From: Herbiconiux gentiana
Lineage (GTDB): Bacteria > Actinomycetota > Actinomycetes > Actinomycetales > Microbacteriaceae
Direction of reading: 5' to 3'
Assembly (NCBI RefSeq): GCF_024978135.1
Contig: NZ_JANTEZ010000001.1
Location: 620,001 to 684,000 of the forward strand
DNA length: 64,000 nucleotides
A model generated the notes under the pieces. The model was not told the DNA's origin. It was given only the letters and a program-made list of their open reading frames with translations, and ran no database searches. Below are positions 8,672-17,132 of the stretch, in pieces; the first letter of the stretch is position 1; each line of letters begins with the position of its first letter. The position numbers and the translations under genes were made by a program.

Positions 8672-9484
8672 GTGTCCGATCCGGATGAGACGCCGCTGAT
8701 CCCCGAGCAGCGTCGCGAACTGATCGTGAAGCACCTGCGCCGGGAGTCGGTGATGAGCTATCACCAGCTCACCGCGCTGCTCGGCGTGAGCCAGATGACC
8801 ATCCGCCGCGACATCGCCGCCCTCGAGTCGGCCGGCCGCGTGCTCGCCACTCCCGGCGGCGCGAAGATCTCCTCACGCCTGTCCGTCGAGCCGTCGCGGT
8901 TGGAGAAGTCGACGCGCGACCTGCTCGAGAAGGATGCGATGGCCGCCGAGGCCGCCCGGCTCGTGCAAGACGGGATGACGGTGTTCCTCGACGCCGGCAC
9001 CACCATTCAGGCCATGCGCCCGTACCTCGATTCGCTGGCCGACCTCACGGTCGTGTCGAACGACCTCGCAGTGGTCGGGTCGTTCCTCGACCACCCGACC
9101 GCCGACATCATCGCTTTGGGCGGCCGCGTCGAGAAGGCGAACCAGTCGACCGTCGGTCGGCTCGCCGCGCTGGCGCTCCGAGAGCTGTCGGTCGACATCG
9201 CCTTCCTCTCCTCGAGCTCGTGGGATCTGCAACGTGGCGTGACCACGCCCGCCGAGTCGAAGGTCGAGCTGAAGAAGACAGCGATCGCCGTGTCCTCCGA
9301 GTCGGTGCTCGTGGCGGGTTCCTCCAAATACGGCAGCTTCGGCCGATACCGGATCTTCGGTCTCGACGACGTCGACATGATCATCACCGACGCCGGCCTC
9401 AGCGAACCGGTGGCTGCGGGCATCCGGGACCAGGGCGTCTCCGTGATTCTGGCCGGGCCGACCGCACGCCGCGCCACCGGCTGA
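8672..9484 (+). CDS. DeoR-family transcriptional regulator
   Basis: 270 residues. The N-terminal DeoR helix-turn-helix has EQRRELIVKHLRRESVMSYH, then LLGVSQMTIRRDIAALE. The C-terminal DeoRC sugar-phosphate sensor has FLDAGTTIQAM and VVSNDLAV. The GTG start at 8672 follows a strong GAGGAGG at 8661-8667; the frame upstream lies inside the aldolase gene. DeoR proteins usually sense a phosphorylated sugar intermediate. Here that would be the kinase product, and the target probably the divergent promoter near 6500-6650. Confidence 0.92.
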   Translation: MSDPDETPLIPEQRRELIVKHLRRESVMSYHQLTALLGVSQMTIRRDIAALESAGRVLATPGGAKISSRLSVEPSRLEKSTRDLLEKDAMAAEAARLVQDGMTVFLDAGTTIQAMRPYLDSLADLTVVSNDLAVVGSFLDHPTADIIALGGRVEKANQSTVGRLAALALRELSVDIAFLSSSSWDLQRGVTTPAESKVELKKTAIAVSSESVLVAGSSKYGSFGRYRIFGLDDVDMIITDAGLSEPVAAGIRDQGVSVILAGPTARRATG

Positions 9485-9730
9485 CTCCTCATCACCCGGC
9501 CGTCGATTCGTGACCGCCTGCGAATCTCTGCCATCACGGGGCCCGGAATGACGCCGAAGGCGACGGTCGATCGACGCCTGTGCTGCGAAATGCGTCGACA
9601 CGAAACACGTCGCCGACGGATTTCGAGGCACTCGGCGCGGGACCGGCACGCCCCGTATCGCAGGATGGACGTCAAGCGATGAGACTGCCCGTCCCGTCCG
9701 AACTCCCGCCGACCATCCGAGGAACGCCCT

Positions 9731-10624
9731 GTGAACGCTTCGAGCTCAGCCCGCCCGGGCCGCATCGCGCCGTCGGCCGCCGGCTACCTCATGCTGCTGC
9801 CCGCCCTCGCCGTGATCGTGCTGCTCGTGATAGTGCCGATGCTCGTCATCGCCCGCGACAGCTTCGCGATCAGCGACCCGCTCGGCGGCAACCTCGGCGG
9901 CTTCACGCTGGCCAACTACGAGAAGCTGATCGACCCCGTCTACCTCAAGACGCTCGGCTACAGCCTCGGCATGGCCCTCCTGAACGCGGTCGTCTGCACG
10001 GTCGTCGGCTACATCGTGGCCTACTACATCGCCACCCGCCGGGCCTCGCTGCAGCCGGTGCTGCTCGTGCTCGTGATCATCCCCTTCCTCACCGACTTCC
10101 TGGTGCGCACCTTCGCCTGGATCACCCTGCTCGGCTCGGGCGGCCCGTTCATCTCCCTGCTGCGGGCGCTCGGAGTGGATGCGCAATCGCTCGTCCCCTC
10201 GCAGCTGGCCGTCACCCTGTCCCTCCTCTACGCCTTCCTCCCGGTCGCCGTCTTCCCGATCTACGCCGCCATGCGCTCGATCGACCCGAGCCTGAAGGAG
10301 GCGGCCGCCGACCTCGGCGCCGGCTGGTGGCAGACCCACGCCCGCATCTTCGTGCCCCTGTCCGCCTCGGGCCTCGCGTCGTCGGTGATGCTCACCTTCG
10401 TCCCGACGCTCGGCGTCTTCGTCATCCCCGTGCTGCTCGGCGGCGGCAAGGACCCGCTCGTCGGCAACCTGATCGTCACGCTGTTCACGGAGTTCCGCAA
10501 CGAGCCGCTGGGGGCCGCGCTGTCGATGGTCGTGCTCATCCTGATGCTCGCCTCGGTGGCCGGTGCGGGGCTGCTGCTGCGGAACGGCGCCCGGCGCAAC
10601 CGCTCGCTCGGAAAGGACGCCTGA
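9731..10624 (+). CDS. ABC transporter permease, PotB-like
   Basis: 297 residues with six predicted membrane helices. The binding-protein-dependent permease EAA loop appears as KEAAADLGAGWWQTHARIFV. The first helix starts MLLPALAVIVLLVIVP. Its length and order match the PotB half of spermidine/putrescine-type importers. It overlaps the next permease by one base (TGATG). The GTG start is preceded by a weak GAGGAA. It is the first gene of a seven-gene plus-strand run; the 246 bases before it hold no gene I can support. Confidence 0.9.
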   Translation: MNASSSARPGRIAPSAAGYLMLLPALAVIVLLVIVPMLVIARDSFAISDPLGGNLGGFTLANYEKLIDPVYLKTLGYSLGMALLNAVVCTVVGYIVAYYIATRRASLQPVLLVLVIIPFLTDFLVRTFAWITLLGSGGPFISLLRALGVDAQSLVPSQLAVTLSLLYAFLPVAVFPIYAAMRSIDPSLKEAAADLGAGWWQTHARIFVPLSASGLASSVMLTFVPTLGVFVIPVLLGGGKDPLVGNLIVTLFTEFRNEPLGAALSMVVLILMLASVAGAGLLLRNGARRNRSLGKDA

Positions 10625-11412
10625 TGGACCGCCTCACCTCATGGATCGCCCGGGCGGTCTTCCTCTTCCTCTACCTGCCGATCGCGGCGCTCATCGTCTA
10701 CTCCTTCAACTCCTCCGAGGTCAGCTACCGCTTCGACGGCTTCACCTTCCGCTGGTACGCCGAGCTGTTCGCCGACCGGATGCTGCTGGAGGCGCTCCGC
10801 ACGAGCGCCGTGGTCGGCGTCATCGCGGCGCTGGTCGCGACGGTCATCGGCTTCCTCACCGCCTTCGCGCTCGTGCGGTTCCGGGTGAAGGGCCGCGCGT
10901 TCTTCGTCGGCGCGATCCTGATCCCGCTGATCGTGCCCGAGATCGTGCTCGGGGTGTCGCTGCTCACCGTCTTCAGCACGGCCGGCATCCCGACCGGGCT
11001 GCTCACGCTCGTGCTCGGCCACGTCGTGATCACGCTGCCGCTCGCCACCCTCGTGCTGATGGGCGCGATGAGCTCGCTCGACCCGAGCCTCACCGAGGCC
11101 GCGACCGACCTCGGGGCGTCACCCTGGGTGACGTTCCGGCGGGTTCTCTTCCCGCTGCTCCGGCCGAGCATCCTCGCGGCCTTCCTGCTCAGCTTCACCA
11201 CCTCGTTCTCGAACATCGTCATCTCGACGTTCACAGCGGGCGTCGGCACCACCACGCTGCCGCTCCGCATCTACTCCACCCTGCGCACCGGCCTCACCCC
11301 CGAGCTGAACGCGCTGGGCACGCTGCTGGTCGTGGCCACCCTCGGCGTCATCCTCGCCGTCGGGGTCTCGCAGATGCGCCGCATCCTCGCCGGGCCGACC
11401 ACCACACCCTGA
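10624..11412 (+). CDS. ABC transporter permease, PotC-like
   Basis: 262 residues with about six membrane helices and an EAA loop, TEAATDLGASPWVTFRRVLF. The early FTFRWYAELF motif is typical of PotC-type permeases. The ATG shares one base with the stop of the PotB-like gene, so translation is coupled. With that partner it should form the channel of an importer for a polyamine-like or other small cationic compound. The 92 bases that follow, up to the binding protein, hold no gene. Confidence 0.9.
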   Translation: MDRLTSWIARAVFLFLYLPIAALIVYSFNSSEVSYRFDGFTFRWYAELFADRMLLEALRTSAVVGVIAALVATVIGFLTAFALVRFRVKGRAFFVGAILIPLIVPEIVLGVSLLTVFSTAGIPTGLLTLVLGHVVITLPLATLVLMGAMSSLDPSLTEAATDLGASPWVTFRRVLFPLLRPSILAAFLLSFTTSFSNIVISTFTAGVGTTTLPLRIYSTLRTGLTPELNALGTLLVVATLGVILAVGVSQMRRILAGPTTTP

Positions 11413-11504
11413 GCCACGCCGGCCCACCCCGGGCTCATCCCAGACCGCACCACCGCACCACCCACCCTCCTGCACCATCCGACCCCTCACGAAAAGACAT
11501 CCAC

Positions 11505-12578
11505 ATGAACAAGAAGGTCCTGGCGCTCGGCGCCCTGACGCTGGCCTCGGCCACCGTGCTCGCCGGCTGTTCCGCCGGCGGCGACGCCTCCTCCACGGGT
11601 GCTGCCGGTGACGGCACCCTGTCCATCTACGCCTGGGCGGGCGAGATCCCCGACTCCGCCATCGAGGGCTTCGAGAAGGAGACCGGCATCACGGTCACCG
11701 TCGACACCTTCGACAGCAACGAGACGATGATCTCCAAGCTCGCCGCCGGCAACTCGGGCTACGACGTGGTCGAGCCCAGCCAGTACGCCGTGCAGCTGAT
11801 GGTCGACCGCGACCTCGTCGCCTCCATCGACCAGTCCAAGCTCGAGGGCTTCGACAACCTGGCCGAGAAGTTCGTCGACCCCTCGTTCGACCCCGGCAAC
11901 GAGCACTCGATCCCGTGGGCCTGGGGCACGACGGGCATCCTGTACAACGAGGCCTGCACCGGCGCGCCCGTGACCGGCTGGAAGGACATGTGGAACCCCG
12001 CCTACACCGGCAAGGTCTACATGCTCGACAACATGCTCTCGGCCTACATCGCCGGCCTGCAGGTGAACGGCCTGTCGGCGACCACGACCGACGAGGGCGA
12101 CATCGAGAAGGCCACGGACTCGCTGCTGGAGCAGAAGGCCATCCTGGGCGGCTACAACAGCACCAACTACGCCGACCTCGTTGGCACCGGCGACGCCTGC
12201 ATCGCCGAGGCCTACTCCGGCACGACGTCGGCCACCGCGGTCGAGAACAACCCCGACGTGAAGTACATCATCCCCGAGGAGGGCGGCACCCTCTGGACCG
12301 ACAGCTTCTCGATCGTGAAGGGCACCGCGAACGAGGACGCCGCCTACCAGTGGCTGAACTACACGCTGCGCCCCGAGGTCGCCGCGCTGGTGACCGACGA
12401 CGCCTCGCTCGCCTCCACCAACGAGGCCGCGCTGCCCCTCGTCGCCGACCAGTCGCAGGTGGAGAACCCCGCCATCTACGCCCCGGCCGAGTCCCTGAAG
12501 AACTCCGAGTTCATCGTCGACCCGGGAGACGCGCTCGCCTTCTTCCAGGACGGCTGGACCCGCGTCCGCGCCTCATAG
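11505..12578 (+). CDS. Extracellular solute-binding lipoprotein, spermidine/putrescine type
   Basis: 357 residues. A lipoprotein signal ends at VLAGC, giving a lipidated cysteine at about residue 22. The mature part is a type 2 periplasmic-binding fold of the PotD family: LSIYAWAGEIPDSAIEGFEK, YDVVEPSQYAVQLM, SIPWAWGTTGILYN and a late GTLWTDSFSIVKG. PotD-family proteins bind polyamines, but related ones bind other amines and amino acids. The neighbouring amidase and BKACE genes argue against assuming plain spermidine. It sits between the permease and ATPase genes. Confidence 0.92.
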   Translation: MNKKVLALGALTLASATVLAGCSAGGDASSTGAAGDGTLSIYAWAGEIPDSAIEGFEKETGITVTVDTFDSNETMISKLAAGNSGYDVVEPSQYAVQLMVDRDLVASIDQSKLEGFDNLAEKFVDPSFDPGNEHSIPWAWGTTGILYNEACTGAPVTGWKDMWNPAYTGKVYMLDNMLSAYIAGLQVNGLSATTTDEGDIEKATDSLLEQKAILGGYNSTNYADLVGTGDACIAEAYSGTTSATAVENNPDVKYIIPEEGGTLWTDSFSIVKGTANEDAAYQWLNYTLRPEVAALVTDDASLASTNEAALPLVADQSQVENPAIYAPAESLKNSEFIVDPGDALAFFQDGWTRVRAS

Positions 12579-12609
12579 GCCCCGCCCCTCTTCTGAAGGA
12601 ACAGCACCC

Positions 12610-13770
12610 ATGAACGAGACCACCGAGTCGCCGGCGGTGAAGCTGACCGGCCTCACCAAGAGCTTCGGAGCCAATCAGGTCGTGCAGCCGCTCGACCTCG
12701 AGATCGGCCGCAACGAGTTCTTCAGCATCCTGGGCCCGTCCGGATGCGGCAAGACCACGCTGATGCGCATGATCACCGGCTTCGAGACGCCCTCCGGCGG
12801 CTCGGTGGAGCTCGACGGGAAGAACGTCGACAGCGTTCCCACGAAGTCGCGCGACCTCAACATGCTGTTCCAGAGCTACGCGCTGTTCCCCCACCTCTCC
12901 GTCTACGAGAACGTGGCCTTCGAGCTGCGCGTGCGGCGCACCCCGAAGCGCGAGATCGACGGCCGAGTTCAGGATGCTCTCGCCCTCGTTCGCCTCCAGG
13001 CCTTCGCCGAGCGCAAGCCCGCCGAGCTCTCGGGCGGCCAGCGTCAGCGCGTGGCACTCGCCCGCGCCGTCGTCGGACGCCCCGCGGTGGTGCTGCTCGA
13101 CGAGCCGCTCGGCGCCCTCGACCAGAAGCTCCGCAAGGAGATGCAGTTCGAGCTGAAGCGCATGCAGCGCGAGGTCGGCATCACCTTCATCTACGTCACG
13201 CACGACCAGGAGGAGGCGCTCACGATGAGCGACCGGATCGCCGTGATGAGCGAGGGCCGGGTGCTGCAGGTCGCGAGCCCCACCGAGATCTACGACGCCC
13301 CGGCCTCCCGGTTCGTCGCCACCTTCATCGGCAGCTGCAACGTGCTCGACGGGGCCGTCTCGGCCGACGGCCGCGGTGTCGTGGTGCCGGGGCTCGGCGA
13401 GCTGAACGCGGCGGTGCCCGCGGATGCCCGACCGGGCTCCGGCGTCACCCTCGCCATCCGCCCCGAACGCGTCACCCTGTCGCCCGCGACGACGGTGGCC
13501 GCCACGGCTCCCCTCGGTGGTGTCGCCGGCACGCTCGTGGAGCGCGTCTTCCTCGGCGACGAGTGGACCTTCCACGTCCGGCTCGACTCCGACGTGGTGA
13601 TGACCGTGTCGGTGCCGAGCGGCCAGGCCGCGGCCGCCCTCGGCGCGATCCCCGACGGCGCTCCCGTGCTGCTCAGCTGGGCGGCCGCCGACGCGCGGGT
13701 GCTCCCGGCCGACGGCTCGACCACCGCCGCCCCGTCGTCCGCCCCGCTCTCCTCCGAGGTCTCCGCATGA
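12610..13770 (+). CDS. ABC transporter ATP-binding protein, PotA-like
   Basis: 386 residues. Walker A is GPSGCGKTT, the Q-loop lies in LFQSYALFPHLSVYENV, the signature is LSGGQRQRVALARAVV, and Walker B is VVLLDEPLGALD. A C-terminal TOBE-like domain follows from about residue 240. This is the energy-coupling subunit of the importer encoded upstream. Its last codons overlap the start of the nitrilase-family gene (ATGA), which ties the importer to that enzyme. Confidence 0.94.
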   Translation: MNETTESPAVKLTGLTKSFGANQVVQPLDLEIGRNEFFSILGPSGCGKTTLMRMITGFETPSGGSVELDGKNVDSVPTKSRDLNMLFQSYALFPHLSVYENVAFELRVRRTPKREIDGRVQDALALVRLQAFAERKPAELSGGQRQRVALARAVVGRPAVVLLDEPLGALDQKLRKEMQFELKRMQREVGITFIYVTHDQEEALTMSDRIAVMSEGRVLQVASPTEIYDAPASRFVATFIGSCNVLDGAVSADGRGVVVPGLGELNAAVPADARPGSGVTLAIRPERVTLSPATTVAATAPLGGVAGTLVERVFLGDEWTFHVRLDSDVVMTVSVPSGQAAAALGAIPDGAPVLLSWAAADARVLPADGSTTAAPSSAPLSSEVSA

Positions 13771-14579
13771 ACCCCTCCCTCGTCGCCGCCGTCGCGCAGC
13801 TGGCACCCTCCGTCGACGCCGCCGCGAACCGCGAGGCGATCGCCGCCCTCGTCGCCGACGCCGCCGCCGGCGGCGCCCGACTCGTGGTGCTGCCCGAGGA
13901 GTCGATGCTGCTCGCGGGCGACGTGCCCGAGAACCTCGGCGCCGTGGTCGAGGCCGAGTGGCCGCGCTTCCTGGCCCAGCTCTCGCTGCTCGCCGTCTCG
14001 CACGAGACCTGGATCATCGCGGGCGGCTACGAGCCCACCGGCAGCGATCGCCCGTTCAACACCCTCGTGGTGGTGAACCCCCGCGGAGAGCTCGTGGAGA
14101 GCTACCGCAAGCTGCACCTCTACGACGCCTTCTCGTACCGCGAGAGCGACTACGTCACCGGAGGCAGCGAGGTGCCGCCCGTGGTGATGATCGAGGGCGT
14201 CGCCATCGGTCTCGTCAACTGCTACGACATCCGCTTCCCGGAGCTCAGCCGCGACCTCGTGGCGCGCGGCGCCGACGTGCTCTCGGTCTCGGCCGCGTGG
14301 GTCGCCGGCGCCCGCAAGGAGGAGCACTGGGCCACGCTGCTCAAGGCCCGCGCCATCGAGAACACCTGCTGGGTGCTCGCGGCGTCGTCCTCGTCGCCGG
14401 AGTGCATCGGCAACAGCCTCGTGATCGACCCGATGGGTGTCGAGCGGGCCGGCCTCGGGCCGATCTCCTCGGGGGTCGCCGCCGTGCGCATCTCGCTAGA
14501 CCGCACGGCCGAGGTGCGCGAGATCCTGCCCTCCCTCGCGAACCGCCGCCTCGTCTCGACCGTCACCGTCCAGGAGTAG
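13767..14579 (+). CDS. Carbon-nitrogen hydrolase (nitrilase superfamily amidase)
   Basis: 270 residues with the full catalytic triad of the superfamily: Glu in RLVVLPEE, Lys in YRKLHLYD and Cys in VNCYDIRFPEL. The length suits omega-amidase or N-carbamoyl-amine amidase branches. The enzyme should hydrolyse an amide or carbamoyl group of a small molecule in the cytoplasm. It starts inside the ATPase stop as ATGA and ends 4 bases before the RraA-like gene. The imported compound, or a product of it, is therefore probably an amide. The exact substrate is not visible. Confidence 0.9.
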   Translation: MNPSLVAAVAQLAPSVDAAANREAIAALVADAAAGGARLVVLPEESMLLAGDVPENLGAVVEAEWPRFLAQLSLLAVSHETWIIAGGYEPTGSDRPFNTLVVVNPRGELVESYRKLHLYDAFSYRESDYVTGGSEVPPVVMIEGVAIGLVNCYDIRFPELSRDLVARGADVLSVSAAWVAGARKEEHWATLLKARAIENTCWVLAASSSSPECIGNSLVIDPMGVERAGLGPISSGVAAVRISLDRTAEVREILPSLANRRLVSTVTVQE

Positions 14580-14583
14580 ACCC

Positions 14584-15255
14584 ATGCCCTTCACCTCCGG
14601 CCCCACGCCCGCTGCGCTGCCCGCCGAGCTGCTCGAGAAGCTGGCGCGGGTGTCCTTCCCGACGCTCGGCCACTACCTCGAGGAGGGCTTCGCCGACTTC
14701 GGCATCCGTCGCCTCGCCGGCAGCGCCCGGGTCGTCGGTCGCGCCGTCACCGTGCGCATCACCGGTCAGGACTCCACCGTGCTGCACCACGCCGCCGGCT
14801 GGTGCGAGCCCGGTGACGTGTTCGTGATCGACACCGGCGGCGACACCCGGCACGCCCCCGTCGGCGAGGTGCTCGCCGCCACGCTGTCGATCCGCGGCGC
14901 CGCCGGGGTGATCGTCGACGGCGTCGTCACCGACCTCGACGAGGTCGAGTCGTTCGCGCTGCCGGTCTACGCCCGCGGCTCGAGCGTGCTCACCACGAAG
15001 CTGCTGTCACTGGATGCCGGCGGCGTCAACGTGCCCGTCGTCTGCGGCGGGGTCGCGGTGAGCCCGGGCGACGTCGTGCTCGCCGACCGGAACGGGGTGT
15101 TCTTCGCGCCGGTCGATGTCGTGGAGGCCATCATCGACACCGCTCTCGCCGACGACGCGGAGGAGCCCGAGCTCGTGGAGGAGCTGCGCCGGGGTGCGCG
15201 GCTCGGTGATCTCACGAGCGCGAGCGAGGCCCTGGCCGGTCTCCGGGCATCCTGA
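14584..15255 (+). CDS. RraA-like protein (4-hydroxy-4-methyl-2-oxoglutarate aldolase family)
   Basis: 223 residues with the RraA/HMG-aldolase fold. GEVLAATLSIRGAAGVIVDG followed by VTDLDEVESF corresponds to the G-x-x-D-G-x-x-R/D metal and substrate region, and GDVVLADRNGVFFAP closes the core. Some members are divalent-metal aldolases or oxaloacetate decarboxylases, and others only inhibit RNase E. In this position, between an amidase and a BKACE gene, an enzymatic role on a keto or hydroxy acid is more likely. The usual VDGAVRD arginine position is changed (VDGVVTD), so activity should be checked. Confidence 0.85.
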   Translation: MPFTSGPTPAALPAELLEKLARVSFPTLGHYLEEGFADFGIRRLAGSARVVGRAVTVRITGQDSTVLHHAAGWCEPGDVFVIDTGGDTRHAPVGEVLAATLSIRGAAGVIVDGVVTDLDEVESFALPVYARGSSVLTTKLLSLDAGGVNVPVVCGGVAVSPGDVVLADRNGVFFAPVDVVEAIIDTALADDAEEPELVEELRRGARLGDLTSASEALAGLRAS

Positions 15256-15355
15256 AGCGCCCGCAGCCGGCGGACTCGGCACCACTGAGCCCGCCGCCAC
15301 CAGCGAACCCGACACCACCGACACCGCCGACCCCGTCACCGAACCACGGAGCACC

Positions 15356-16078
15356 ATGCTGATCAAGGCCGCCATCAACGGAGGGCGCGGGCGCGACGAG
15401 CACCCCGCCGTCCCCCTCACCGATTCCCAGATCGCGGCCGCGGCCGCGGCCTCGGTCGCCGCCGGCGCCGACGTGGTGCACGCCCACGTGCGCACGCCCG
15501 ACGGCGGGCAGACGATCGCGCCCGACGCGGTCGCGGCGATGGTGCGGGCGGTGCGCGAGGTCGATCCGGCCATCGTCGTGGGCACCACGACCGGGCTCTG
15601 GACCTGCTCCGGGCACGAGGAGCGCATGGCGCACCTCGCGGCCTGGCCGGCCGACGCCCTGCCCGATTTCGCGTCCGTCGCGTTCTCGGAGGAGGGCGCC
15701 GCCGAGGCCGCTCGTCTCGTGGTCGAGCGCGGCATGGTGCTCGAGAGCGCGGTCTGGCACCTCGACGAGGTGCCGGCGCTGCTCGCTTCGCCCACGCTGC
15801 ACGAGAACGTGCGCATCCTGATCGAGCCCGAGGACGAGGAGCCGGCGGCGGCCGTCGCGCACGCCAGGGCGATCGCCGCCGCCGTGCGCGCAGGAGGGGC
15901 CACGGCGCCGCTGCTGTACCACGGCTACGACGAGACGGCCTGGCCGGTGGTGCGGGCGGCGATCGAGGACGGCGCCGAGGTGCGCGTCGGGTTCGAGGAC
16001 ATGCTCGTGCTCGACGACGGCTCGATCGCCCCCGACACCGCCGCGATGGTCGCACTCGCCCGGTCGCTCGGCGCCTGA
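15356..16078 (+). CDS. BKACE-family enzyme (DUF849, beta-keto acid cleavage)
   Basis: 240 residues. The N-terminal KAAINGGRGR, the zinc pair VHAHVR and the late VRVGFEDML match the beta-keto acid cleavage family (KceA and relatives), which moves a keto-acid fragment with acetyl-CoA to give acetoacetate and an acyl-CoA. Characterised members are nearer 270-310 residues, so this is short. The ATG at 15356 follows GGAG at 15349-15352. The last gene of the ABC/amidase run, it lies about 100 bases after the RraA-like gene. The natural keto acid is unknown. Confidence 0.85.
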   Translation: MLIKAAINGGRGRDEHPAVPLTDSQIAAAAAASVAAGADVVHAHVRTPDGGQTIAPDAVAAMVRAVREVDPAIVVGTTTGLWTCSGHEERMAHLAAWPADALPDFASVAFSEEGAAEAARLVVERGMVLESAVWHLDEVPALLASPTLHENVRILIEPEDEEPAAAVAHARAIAAAVRAGGATAPLLYHGYDETAWPVVRAAIEDGAEVRVGFEDMLVLDDGSIAPDTAAMVALARSLGA

Positions 16079-16079
16079 G

Positions 16080-16108
16080 TCGACCGGCCGCGCGTCGTCG
16101 GGGATAAT
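16080..16108 (+). promoter_or_regulatory. Sigma-70-like promoter, leaderless start
   Basis: TCGACC at 16080-16085 and GATAAT at 16103-16108 are separated by 17 bases. The predicted first transcribed base falls at or next to the ATG at 16115, so the mRNA of the Lrp/AsnC gene is probably leaderless. No ribosome-binding sequence is present before that ATG. Confidence 0.5.
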
Positions 16109-16114
16109 CGGCTC

Positions 16115-16603
16115 ATGGCGGCGGATGACCTGGACCGGCGGCTCGTCGAGCTGCTCGGCGAGGACGGCCGGCGCGCGTACACCGACATCGCCGGCATCGT
16201 CGGCGTCTCGGAGGCGACCGTGCGGGCGCGCATCCAGCGACTCACCTCGAACGGCACCCTGCGCATCGTCGCCCTCTGCAACCCGCTCACCCTCGGCCAC
16301 CAGTCGGTGCGGCTGCTGCTCGGCGTGCACGGCGTGACGCCGCGCAACGTGGCGAAGTCGCTCACCTCGCTGCCGATGATCGGGCACGTCGCTCTGACCT
16401 CGGGCGCCCACGACATCTACCTCGAGGCGACGCCGCGCGACCTGGGGCAGCTCGCCGATCTGCTCGACGACATCCGCCGCACGCCGGGGGTGGCGAAGAT
16501 CGACCAGTTCGTGCTGACGAGGCTGTTCAAGGACTACTCCTGGAACGGCCTCCGCGACCAGTCGGGCGAACGGGCGGTCGGATCGGGACCTAGCGCGCCG
16601 TGA
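16115..16603 (+). CDS. Lrp/AsnC-family transcriptional regulator
   Basis: 162 residues: an AsnC helix-turn-helix (LDRRLVELLGEDGRRAYTDI, then VSEATVRARIQRL) and a C-terminal RAM ligand domain (HVALTSGAHDIYLEATP). It lies 36 bases after the BKACE gene, in the same direction but with its own promoter. It converges on a second Lrp-family gene; their 3' ends overlap by 14 bases. It is a good candidate to control the transporter/amidase run. The ligand would be an amino acid or related compound. Confidence 0.92.
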   Translation: MAADDLDRRLVELLGEDGRRAYTDIAGIVGVSEATVRARIQRLTSNGTLRIVALCNPLTLGHQSVRLLLGVHGVTPRNVAKSLTSLPMIGHVALTSGAHDIYLEATPRDLGQLADLLDDIRRTPGVAKIDQFVLTRLFKDYSWNGLRDQSGERAVGSGPSAP

Positions 16604-17120
16604 ACCCGGCGCCGGGGGCGATGCCGCTCGCCGGATGCGGACGCGTCGGCCGCCCCACCGGCTCCCGGAAGCCCGACCAGACGTACTCGTCCTTGATCAC
16701 CTCGAGCACCGCGGCCGTCTCGAGCACGTCGATGCCGGTGATCGAGCGCACCGTGTCGGTGAGCAGGTGGTTCAGCTCGGCCTGATCGGCGCAGCGCACG
16801 TCGGCGCTGAGGTCGAACGAGCCGATGCAGGCGCCCACGTACTTCACCTGCGGCAGCGCGGCGAGGGCCTTCGCCACCGACTCGACGGTCGCGCCGCGCA
16901 CGCGGATGGACAGGTGCGCCTCGACGTAGCCCATGCGCGGACTGTTGGGCATGCCCACCACCTGCACGACGCCGAGCGCGAGCAGCCGGTTGTACCGCTG
17001 CCGCACGCTGCCCTCGGTGAGCCCGACGTAGCGGGCGATCTGGCCGAACGAGCGCCGCCCGTCGAGGCGCAGCTGATCGATGATCTTGCGATCGATCACG
17101 TCGATGGCCTCGAGCTCCAT
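16590..17120 (-). CDS. Lrp/AsnC-family transcriptional regulator
   Basis: 176 residues with an AsnC-type helix-turn-helix (AIDVIDRKIIDQLRLDGRRS, then GLTEGSVRQRYNRL) and a RAM domain (KYVGACIGSFDLSADVRCAD). The protein is clearly diverged from the neighbouring plus-strand Lrp protein, so this is not a recent duplication. It converges on that gene with overlapping 3' ends. Two Lrp regulators tail to tail beside a catabolic run may respond to different ligands. Confidence 0.92.
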   Translation of the reverse strand: MELEAIDVIDRKIIDQLRLDGRRSFGQIARYVGLTEGSVRQRYNRLLALGVVQVVGMPNSPRMGYVEAHLSIRVRGATVESVAKALAALPQVKYVGACIGSFDLSADVRCADQAELNHLLTDTVRSITGIDVLETAAVLEVIKDEYVWSGFREPVGRPTRPHPASGIAPGAGFTAR

Positions 17121-17132
17121 CGGCCCATTCTG

